From NCBI RefSeq assembly GCF_943734655.1, contig NC_071353.1, forward strand, positions 156,192,179 to 156,256,178: a stretch of DNA of 64,000 nt, given 5' to 3'. This DNA comes from Sabethes cyaneus. Lineage: Eukaryota > Arthropoda > Insecta > Diptera > Culicidae. Below are positions 24,316-36,300 of the stretch, piece after piece. The notes under the pieces are model-generated. The model was given only the letters and a program-made list of their open reading frames with translations. It ran no database searches and was not told where the DNA came from. The stretch's first letter is position 1. Each line of letters starts with the position of its first letter. The position numbers and the translations under genes are program-made.

Positions 24316-27300
24316 GTAAGTACCCTCTAGCTAGGCTAATCAAAGTTTATCGATCCATCCGATCGGCCGTTTATTGTAAACTATCTTTACAAGGTTAGTG
24401 ACTTGCATCGCATGGCTTCGCAATGCATTTTGAACAAATTATTCAGTAGCCAATATCAGTCAGTCAGTCGACGTCGTCGTCGTCGTCATCATCGACAAAC
24501 AAAAACAAGCGGTAACAAGCCAACTCCATAAAACAACAATAAAACATCGACTAGCAACTTTAGCAACTTTCACTTTACCTCCGTCACCGTCACACCTTTC
24601 TTTTCCGTCCCGTTGAGTTGGATGGCGGATTTACCTAGCAGTTGGCTCAGTTTATTGCGAACCTCGCTCGGTCTCTTTCGGGGGCACGTGCTCTTTGACA
24701 GCGTGGCACAGGATACTTGGTGACCAAGTCTGCCACTTAGTTTTTGTCAAGCGAAGCCAACAGCACTTGCTACGTACGGCACGGTTGCTTCCCATCGGCA
24801 GTCGTCGGTAGGTCGTTGGACCTTGAAAGAAGGCCCACCCATCACGGGGGATGCCGACGGAGGAGAAGAAACGTGGGAACGCAAATCCAGCGACTAATTG
24901 ATCCGCACTGGCAGCTAACCTAGCTGGGGCTGGGTGGATCAATTTCTTCTCGCAGCTCAGCTCAGCCTGAACTGAACTTAAACTCATTGACCTCCGACAA
25001 GCAAATTGCACTCGGATCGCAAGCAAGTGAGGTCGTGGCAACAATTTGGATCATCACTTCAGCGCTCCGCGCTGCTGTTCCGCGGCAAGACTGAACAGTA
25101 ATTTCGACCTACCTGGCCCCCAAACAACCAGACCACTACGGTTGCGGTTAAACGGCATGTCTCAGCTCAATGTGGTCTTCAGCAACTTTTTGAAAGAAAA
25201 AATGATGCATCTTTTGAAGGGGTCGTCCCCTGAAGGGGTATTTAGGTGTTACTTTCCAAACAATTTAAGTAATAACTTTTAGTGTAAATTTTTTTTCACC
25301 TGTTTGGTTTCAAAGTATTAAAGATAAACAAATTTCAAGCATTTTTTCTGAAGATATAAAACTTCTACCATTTACCCATTTTCAGCAATAGACTTTTGTT
25401 TATAAACGACCCCTCAAATCATATTTCGTCTTGTAACATGTTTATTTCAACAGACAGGTCAATGTAATGTTCTAGACAATATTTTGCACATAAAAGCGGA
25501 ATATTTTTGTTGAAGTTTGTTTGGCTTTTTCTGCATTAATCAATAAGATTTAACTGTTCTTAGGCTAAAAACTGTTTGATGAAAAATGTGTATTTTTTCA
25601 AGGGTGGTGTATTCGGAGAAGTAAAATAAAAAATATAGCGCATCTTCCTGCACTATTGGGGTGACCATGAATTCACCTATTAGGGTGATACAAACTTTTG
25701 TTTTCTTAAATAAGGCCATTGCAAATCATATTTAAAGTTTTTGTCACCCCCCCTCCCCCCTTGGAAATTGGCTTGAAAAATCGGGGGGCAAAAAAATAAT
25801 TTGTAGGATATGAGTCAATTTTCTTTTTATAAAATCAATTGTCTGTGGGCTCTGCAGTCTGAAAAACTCGAAAAATGAGTCTCCGAGTTGAATTAACGCT
25901 TCTAGCACGAAACAGAAATGGAAATTCGAACAATGGAATTTCCGAAAATCGTCCAAAAAAATTTTCCTTCGTTTTTGTCTTTTTTCGTATATTTTTGCAT
26001 AGAAAATAATAACGTATTCATTATAAGCAAGAATAGATTCGGTTTTCACGTTTAAACCTTAAATAAAAATTCTCAAAATCCATGTTTTATTTTGCTCGAT
26101 TAAAAAATTCACTTTGTTTTTTTTTCGCCCCCCCCCCCCCCTTCAGTGGCCGAACACCGGAAGGACAAAAACTTTATAAAATATTTGTAATGGCCTAAAT
26201 TAAAAAAAAAAAAAAGTTTTTTTTCTCCAAAAGTTGCAGAACATACTAAAATAAGCAACTCTGCTGAATAAAGTAACTATTTATCTCTTACCGGTTGCGA
26301 AATATAATGAAGTGTTAAAAAAGAGCACTTAAAAATCAATTACACCCAATAACTTTGCACACGATTATTTTATTGCTTTCAAATGTTCTACAAAGTTATT
26401 CAGTATGTTGAAATACATATTTACTGTGAAGACTGTTTGACGCTAGGACGCATATTTATTAAGCTATAAAATGCATGAAAAATAATCCACGACAAATTGG
26501 TATGCAAACTAATTGGCAGATACTTGCAGATGGCTAAGATATTTGGATTTTTCATCAGACGGTTTTAACCTAAAATCAGTTATATCTTATTAATTAATGC
26601 ATATAAAGCAAAACAGTCTTCAGCAAAAATATTCCTCTTTTATGTGCAAAATATTTTCTAGAACATCACATTGAGCTGTCTGTTGAAATAAACATGTTAC
26701 AAGAAGAAATATGATTTGAGGGGTCGTTTGTAAACAAAGGTCTATTGCTGAAAATGGGTAAAAGGTAGAAGTTTCATATCTTCAGAAAAATTACTTGAAA
26801 TTGGTTTATCTTTTATATTTTGAAACCAAACAGGTGAAAAAAAGTTTACTCAAAAAGTTATTACTTAAGTTGTTGTTTAAGTAACGCTTAAATATTGGAC
26901 GACCCCTTCAAAATATGCATCAATTTTTTATTCAAATAGTTGCCGAAGACCACATTGAGCTGAGACATGCCGTTTAACCGCAAATATTTTTGTCCCGAAA
27001 TTTTAATTTCTGGCCCATAGTGCAGACGGGGACACAGGCGAAAAATGTTTCGACACAGATAATTGTCGGTATGCGGTCTGCGCTTGCAGATTTAGCTTAC
27101 CTCGGAAGGTGAAGGGCAAGCGATGTGATCTGTTAGATCGATGCTCGAGGGAAAAATTCGATGCACTATTTTGCTTTTTTGCCCAAAAGAGTTACTTCAG
27201 ATGATACCCACAACGCACTTTTAGTAGTTTTCTATAACGGTATATTTTCACAATCGACGGGAAGGGAACGGTAGAAGAAAGTAATGAAAGAAAGGTGATG

Positions 27301-30300
27301 ATAGTATCCAAACAGAACGCGTTGCCTTAATGACTCCTTTACCTAATTTTCCGTTTTTTTTTCCTTTTCACGCCTTGTCCCGTTCTGTTTGGATACTATT
27401 AACACCTCCGTTTCAGTACGTATTTCCAGGCTTCTTTTTTGGGTTTTTGTTCAGTAGATGATCATTTGACTACAGCGCCTCAACGAAACAGAATTCGAAA
27501 AGTAGTGCAAAGGGCAATTGTAGAGTTAATTATTAACTACTACTAGCTGATTGCCCAATCTCATTTAAGCCCATTTGTCACTAAATCATTTGTATATCTG
27601 TTTTTGTAACGAAAACTCTCATAATACAGGGATACCTCGATATAAGACAACCTCGTTATAAAACAACCTCGATATAAGACAATTCGATATAAGACAATTT
27701 TTACCTCGATATAAGACAAATCCCTTTGACATAGTTGGTAACGACACCAGAGCACATTTTCCATTCCAAAAGCGGCGCCATAAATTTGTTTATTATTTCG
27801 AAATAATCCCAAAAATTGTAAACAACTAATAGCTCAAACAATATTAAATAGTTCAAAAAACATAAACACACAACACAGAGCAAAATTGGTGACTGCTAAT
27901 GCTAAATTTTTGTGAAAAAATCATGTTTCGATATAAGACAATTTCGATATAAAACAACTTTTTGAAATTATAAATTGTCTTATATCGAGGTATCCCTGTA
28001 CAAAAATAAAACCCTTTTTTTTCCTTTTGAATATGTCTAGTCCCTTTGTCAGTTCCTCTCACGTGGTTGGGGGATACCACTTGTAAATCTGTCTTCTTCT
28101 CGGTAATCCATATAAAGCGACACAAAGCCTTTTTTACGTTTTTGAACCTCCACCTTTTTAATGGCCACCCTATTCCCCCTTTCAGAAATAAAACAACTTG
28201 TACAACTGCTATCGATTCAAATGCAAGAGAAACGCACCCCCTTACCCGTTTGAATCATTCTCTCCCCTTGTAAAAAACCGTCTCCCTCTTTTGTCTACCC
28301 CCCCCCCCCCCCCCCCCCCCCGGTGATGATTCTTTCATGCCAAAATGAATGAATTTGATGAAGATACAGTCCAGAAGTTCCGGAGCTATGGCGGAACATA
28401 CATTCATGCTCACGTTCCTCGTCCCCCTACATGTCGGCTCCTTCCCAGTCAGCTCACCCTTCTGTCCTGTAGCTAATTATGCATCGGTTAGCTCAATGAA
28501 AATCGCTATAATGGAAACGAAACAATGGTTTATTTACCATATATTCCTTTTCGGTGGAATCCTCCTCTTTTCTCAAAGTAATTTGCATAACAACTGCAAT
28601 CGGTTTAAGGTGAAGGTCATCAGAGTCCAGTTGCTTTTTTACTGATTGCAGTACTTGTTGCCACTATCGTTTTGTTGAGAAACGAGTTGCTAGTAGGGGA
28701 CATGTGTATAATGTGGCACAGGTGGGCAATACGCCCCAGTTCGTTTATTCCTAAACTAGCACAAATTAAAATGCAAAACTAATGAGAAATCTTAAAATAC
28801 CATGACAATAGCCTACTATGCAAGTTTGACAGTTGTCACTGGCTGTCAACCCAAAAGGAAAATAAATTTGTTTTTTTTGCGACGGTGCAATATGCCCCAT
28901 GTGGCTATAAATACAGATAATTGGTCCATTTCATGCTCAAATGTTTACGTTGGCATCACTTTATAAGGCTTGTTCGCGACAAAATTTGGACACCCCTAAA
29001 CACACACAGCTTTGGAAATACATTAACAATGAGTGAAATATTTTGCAGAGTGGTAGACGTATGTCTGTTCTTTCTGAAAATATGACACTTGTTTATATTA
29101 CAAGCGCTCAACGTAAAATGGCGTCCAAAGAAGAGCAGATGCGATAAGCAATTGTGTGCGGTCGCAATGAAAATCCGCATCTCTCGTTAAGAAAACTTGT
29201 CAAAAAGTTTGGATTTCCTCCAAGTACTATTCACAGTGTTTTAAAATCGTTCGATACTCGCTTGACAACAGCTAAGAAGAAGGGAAGTGGAACAAAAACG
29301 GATCTGAGGAACCACCACAAGGATGCGAAGGTAAAACAAATATTACGGAGAAGACCAGATCTTTCTGTACCAACCATTGCTCGTAAAATAAAAATGTCGC
29401 CAACATTCGTGCACACTTCTAAGCAACGACAAGTCTTTCAAGGTGAGGACTGTTCCAAACCGTAATGATAACTAAAATACGACGGCCAAAATACGCGCTC
29501 GTAAGCTTTATCGCGAATATTTAACGAAGTTTCCATGCGTTATAATGGACGATGAAACGTATGTCCTAGAAGACTGTAAACAGAAACGGATGGAGTTGCA
29601 GAGCATTTTAGGACAAAGAAGAAAGCCAAGTTCCCTAAAAAATATTGAGTGTGGCAGGACATATGCAGTTGTGGTCGAGCAAGCAAAAGTTACACCACTA
29701 CGGGAACGGTTAACAAAGAAATATACCGTGAAGAATGCCTGCAGAAACGGTGGTTACCGTTCCTACACAGCCATGATGTACCCTCGCTGTTTTGGCCTGA
29801 TTTGGCATCCTGTCACTACGCCAAAGATATTTTGGAATGGTATGATGCTAATGGAGTCTATATTGTACCGAAGAAGGTGAATCCACCTAACTGTCCAGAG
29901 TTACGCCCCATCGAGCGGTATTGGGCTTTGGTGAAGAGAGAGCTGTCTCAGCACAAAGCAACAAGCAACAACTATAGATAAATTTCGAAAATCTTGGACA
30001 AACTCAGCTAAATTGGTTGCCAACAGGTCTGCACTGACCCTCATTGCAAGGGTAAACTCCAAAGTTCGCCAATTTTTTATGCAGACCAAATAAGTAATGT
30101 TAATTTATTTGATAATTATTAACGATACACACATAAATGATATAATATTGTTTCATGGATTAAACTCCTAGCAAATTGTTTTCATTGCAAAATTGAGGTG
30201 TCCGGATTTTGTCGCGAAAAAGCCTTATAAACGTCCGTTTCCTTGGCAACGCACAACAACGACGGTCGCGGATTCGGAATTACAATCGAAACGAAGTGAA

Positions 30301-33300
30301 GTTTTTCCTATCAATTCAAGTGATCAGTTTTCGAAAATTCATTATAATACCTTACTAAATAACTGTTCGGGTGGTGAAACAAAATTTTTTGTGCCTCAAG
30401 TTAAGTTTCGCGAGTGATGTGATGACTGAAAAGGCTGAAAAAATTACTGAAAACCCGACGGCAACAAAGTGAAAATATAGTGATGAATATTGATTGGTCA
30501 CTAATCTCAGTATTTAGTGTAATTAATGACCTAAAAAGTAATAGAACTTATAGGATGCAATGTTTGGTGCTTCGTGTTGCAAGATCTTGTTACGGCTAGC
30601 CGGTTAGTTGAACTAATTTTATATTTTTGTGATGGTTTCTCGAGTCTATGGAAGCATGTGGGTGCACTGAAGAAGGCAAGGGAAGGGTGATATTCGGCCA
30701 TAAATGGACTCTGACGACCTTGTCGTTAAATGCAAGGGAAACGGAACCCCTTTAACTTGTTTAGATCTCTCCCCCTTTGTTAGGGATTCGTGCCTTTTGT
30801 CCCCAGTGCTGATTCCCTAATGTCAAGGAACATGTGTGCCAAGTTTGGTGAAGATCGGCCAAGGCGTTCTGGAGTTATGGTGGAACATACATACAAACAT
30901 ACCTTCATATTTTAACTTAACTCGTATTCGAGATTCTGCCAAGACGCTTAACGTAATAACTTTTAATTGGTTCAAAAGAATAATCGCTACTTAGTGAAAA
31001 GCAACGGAAACTTTAAAGTTAAAATTTTCCCATATATTTTGCTTGTGCTAGCCTTACTTTCCAGGCACGGACGACGATTACATTCACCATGTTTGTGGTT
31101 GTGGCTGCTGCTGCTGCGGCAAGACAGAGAAACAGAATAAACTGGCGGCGGTTGCGTAGTTCTGCCTTCTTGACATGTAAAGACTGTTGAAATGACATAA
31201 AAAAGGTAATGCAAAGCCATTATTATAGCTGATTACAGTAACTTTCTACTTCGATCAAGCTTGGGCCCCACACCGACCGGTGTGAATCCGACAATAGATG
31301 GCGTCGTTTAGAAATTTATTGTACAAGTTTCACTTTCGATCGTGTTCTTTTTGCTTGCTACAAAGCAAAACAAATCCTGCTACATTCCAATTTGGAAACT
31401 TGATCTTATTTTTATACGACAGGCGCCGCAACCAGCAGTAAGAGTGCAGGACAATTGTAGGGCTGGTGCATCGATTCTATTGACTATATCAGCCTCTCCC
31501 AGTCGAGATTCGAACATGCGACGTCTGGCTTGTTAGACCAGTGTCGTACCTCGAAGCCAACTGAGAGGCTCAGGATTTTTAGCCGCTTCATTCCGCTGCA
31601 AACGGGCAGTCATGGACTGGCTAATGTAAAACAATTTTCGTGCCTTGGCGGTTGCAGTCGTGGAATGAGAGAGCAGACAAGAGCGATTCTAAAATTCTAA
31701 AATCCTCCGATGCACAATAATATTTAGCACTATTATTTACTTAACACTATTTTTCGCCACACAAAGGTCAACATGGTGTGAAAAATTTTCTTTAATATTC
31801 AAGGTTTCTTCGCAGAAACCCGCCTAACGTAGTTCTACGCCAGCTGCACGGTTGTGTCTGGAACACAACCCTTCTGATTTTTTTTGGAATAGACGAAAAT
31901 CGGAGACAAGCTAAAACACGTCCACGCACAATAGCTAGCTGTCAAAAACTGACTGACCCTTTAAACTGACCGAAATTGTCAACATCAGTAATGGGTAATG
32001 AGTACCAACATAACGCCACAAAAAGATCGAAAATCGAACATTTTAAAGCTCAACTAGTCTAATTAAGCCCAATTTCATGCCTAATTCCCAGTTAAATTCC
32101 AAATCCAATTTCTAGTTCAATTTCAAAGTCTGATTTCATGTCTAATTGATTGTCCCATCCTAATCTAATTTAATTCCATTTTCACCTCTGATTTTAAGTC
32201 TAATTTTGTCTGTCCAATCTGGTGTCCCAGTTTCAGTCTAACTCCGAGACTAATTTAGTTCCAATTTCATCTCCGATATCAGATCCAATTTCAAGTACAA
32301 TTCAGTGTCCGATTTTAGGGCCAAAGTCACATTTTAGGGCCAATTTTTAGTCTATTTAAATTTCCATTTCACCACCGATGTCAAGTGTATTTTCAAATCC
32401 CATTGAGGTCCAATTTCATGTCCAATTGCAAACCTAATTTAAAGTTTTCAAAATTTCAAGTTCAATTTAGGTAAGATTTCATGTCTACGATTTACAGTCT
32501 AATTTCAAGTCCAATTTTAGTCCACTGATGTCCACCTAGGTAGCCAATAAGCATTACCAATAGTATTCAAATGCAAGCCAATAAGAATTTAAGTCGTCCC
32601 AAATGTTATTTAAAATCTACTTTGGCGAAATATAAAACTAATTTACTACTAATCCTCTTATAGTGCTGACGATGCTTATTCGCAGCTGATTACCAACCAG
32701 AAGAATTTTAATGGAATTTCGAATGCCAAATTAATGCGAATAGGTTGTCAAAACCAGCTTGTACTGCAACAACGGGCCGTATAAAATGCCAGATATGCTA
32801 GGAAGCAGCTGATTTACTGCTTGCGTTAATGCTTATTGGTTACCTGAGCAGTCCAATTTCTAGCCGAATTTAAATTTGATTTCAAGTCCAATTTGAGCTC
32901 AACATCTAGTCTATTCGACTTAAAGTCCAATTACATCAAATTAAGATCCAGTTTGAAGTCCAATTTTTAGTTCAATTTTATTCCAATTTTAAACAAAACC
33001 GCAACTTTTCTATAAAATTTAATGTAAAAAAGTCTTGTAAAAAATAGTGGAACACCTAATTTTGGATAAAAAGAATAAAAATTGGCATGACAAAAAAACG
33101 AAAGAAAAAACATGACAGAAGTTTAAACGAAACATAAAATGTGGAAAACGGGAGAAAGGGGGAAGACGAAACAAAAATTTAAAGAAAGAAATTTAGCACA
33201 AAAAAGGAGAAAAAATGGGATAAAAAAGGAACAGGAAAAAAGGGTAAATACGAAAGTGGAGTAATGAAAACAGAAAACGAAACAAAATGCGACGGAAATG

Positions 33301-36300
33301 AATGAAAACGGATAACAAACCGGGATAAAAGGAAAACAATGCGCAAGAAAAGGAGGAAAAGTATCGGAATAGACGAAATGAAACGAAAACCGGCATAAAA
33401 AAAAAAGAGTTAAAGGCGAAAACCGGGAAAAAAGAAAAAGAAGAAACGAAACAGAACACAAGAAAAGAGGGAAAACGGGCCTGAAAACGAGACAAAACGG
33501 AAGAAAAAAGACCAAAATGGCTCGGAAAAGAGATAAACAAGAAAATCAAGATTGCAAAGTGCGAAAACCGGAACAGGCAAAGAAAGGAAACGGAACAGAG
33601 GACGATGGAACATGTTGCAGAGAAAAAGCGAAAAAAAATTAACGCGACAGAAAAGGCGAAAAATGGGAGAGAGTCAAACGGTATATAAAAGGGCAAGTTG
33701 GGACAAACAAAACGAGTAAATGGGTCAGAAAACGAACCAAAGAAAAAGGTAAAACGCGACATAAAAGCGAAAAACAGGAAACATAAAGCAGAATCTGGAG
33801 AGAAAAAGAAAACAAAAGCCAAACACAGAATAAATGTGACAGAAAAGAAGATAAGAAGTCCAATTCCAAGTCTTATTCAATTGCAATTTCAAATAGAAAC
33901 TTCGAATTGGAACTTGTTACCTCCAGAATTGAAGCTGTTGAGCTCGGAAGTAATGTTTAAGAGAGACTGCTTGTTATTTTTCAACCAATAATTAGGCCAT
34001 TGCAAATAATTTCAAAAGTTTTTGTCACCCCCCCCCCCCCTTGGAAATTAGCTTGGAAAATCAGGGGGCAAAAAAATTTGTAGGATATGAGTTAATTTTT
34101 ATTCATAAAATCAATTGGGTATTTTAGCGGTATATAAATTTTCACATATTATGGCAACATATGATGTCACTGTATCGTCACATGAAGACTTTTTCAAATT
34201 TGACGAGCGAAAGTAATAAAAAAAAACATTTTTTTAATTTAAAGAAATTTTTTGGGATAAGACGATAGCTTAAAAGTAAACCACTTTTCTTCTCAACTCA
34301 CCTCAGACAACACAGTGAATAGATAAACTATGGTCATCGGACGATACAGGTTTTATATGGGAGCTGTCAAAAGCTCGGTCAAAATGAAGAGCTCTATTAG
34401 AAAGATAGAAGAGAGGGAGAGAACTTCTGACATCATTTCCATCAATCAGCTTGGTTGATATCTGTCAACAGCAAATCATTCTAATTTTAATTTTTATTAA
34501 TTTTTTCATTAAATATTGACTTAATTGAAATAAAAAAAGAACCTTTAGATTCAGGAAACGACGGGCTATCAAATGAGGTGAAAAAACTCACATTTTTGGG
34601 GAAATTGAAATACCCAATTGTCTGTGAGTTCTTCAGCCTGAAAAACTCGAAAAATGAGTGTACGGGTTGAGTTAATGTTTCTAGCACAAAACAAAAATGG
34701 AAATTCGAACAACGGAATTCTCGAAAATCGGCTGAAAATTTTTTCTTTCGTTTTTGCCTTTTTTCGAAGATTTTTGCATGGAAAATAATCTATACCTATA
34801 AAAATGGATTTCTGTCTGTCTGTCTGTCCCTATGTTCCTTTTAGAATCGAAAACTACTAAACCGATCGGCGTGAACATTTGCATGTAGGGGTTTTTGGGG
34901 CTAGAGAAGGTTCTCTCGATAGCAAAAGAGCCCTCCCCTAACTAAGAGGGGGGGCTCCCATACAAATCTATGCCTATAAAAACGGATTTCTGTCTGCTCT
35001 GTGTTCCTTATAGAATCGAAAACTACTGAACCAATCGGAGTGAAAATTTGCATATAGGGTTTTTGGGAGCCAAGGAAGGTTCTTATGATGGTTAGAGACC
35101 CCTCCCCCACTAAGAGGGGGGGCTCCCATACAAAAGAAACACAAATTTTTGCATAACTCGAAAACTAATCAAGCAAATGGAACAAAATTTTACATGTGGG
35201 TGTTTTTGGAGACAAGAATTTATTTTATGGTGGATTGAAACCTCTTCCCACTTTAGGACGGGGGGGCTCCTATACAAATGAAATACAAATTTCCTCATAA
35301 CTCGAGAACTAATCAATCAAATGGAACCAACTTTGGCAAGTGAAGGGTATTGGAGGCATGAATTTTTTCTATGATGAATTAGGACCCCTTACCTTTTTAG
35401 GAGGGGGGGCTCCCATACAAATGAAATACAAATTTCCTCATAACTCGAAAACTAATCAAGCAAATGAAACCAAATTTGGCATGTGGGGGATTTTGCAGGC
35501 AATATTTTTTTATGATGGTTTGAGACCCCTCACCCGTGTGGTAGGGGAATTCTTCTTCTTCTGTTGGGTACTCTCACCCTCAGTGGTAGGGGAATAAGGA
35601 CTCTCATACAAACAAAACAGGAAATTTTGCGTAACTCAAAAACTAATCGAACTCGAGAAATTTTAAACTCTTCCATAAAACATAACAGACAATAACAAGA
35701 CCACCAAAAACTATCTGCAGCCCCCCGCAGAAATCACCTCTGTCTAGGTTTATTTGTTTTCCTCGGTCTACTGACCTCTATTACTTTCCTTCAGTTGGGT
35801 CAAAACGAGCGACGAGTAAGGAGAGGATTACTCCGAGGATCGAAAAGGTACTTTTCACAAAAAGGTTTTCCGTGAAATGGTACATTCCGCGTAAGGGTTT
35901 TCGCGAAATGGTATTCGGCGAAATGTTATACAATCACGGCAAATATTTAAGTGCTATCCGCTTTATTTTATCTGGCTAAGTAACGGGGGGATTGTTTTCT
36001 ACTTTACTGTAAGGAAAAATTGAAAATTTGTAAATTAAACTACTCATGCTTTCATAGTGACGTAACTGCCAAAATGAATTATCAGAGGGTTGAGCTCCTC
36101 AGAAACTTGCTAAACTCGAGTTTGTGACAGATTCACGGTTTATGTACAACACATTTTAATGTGTGGCAATACGAAGTTTGTCGGGTCAGCTAGTAAATAA
36201 ATAATTAAAATAAATAATTCTGTTTATTTCATGTTAAAATAATCGCTTCTGTTCAATTTCAATATTAATTTTAAGTCTGATTTCCAGTTCCATTTGAAGT

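Noticed and set aside
24652..25044. 130-codon minus-strand frame in the lectin intron
   Set aside because: No recognisable domain, splice context or poly(A) signal.
31492..31570. Functional tRNA gene
   Set aside because: T-stem mostly unpaired and D-arm poor; better read as a SINE head.
33193..33822. 209-codon Phe-rich minus-strand frame
   Set aside because: Purine-rich array I read on the other strand; repeat artefact.
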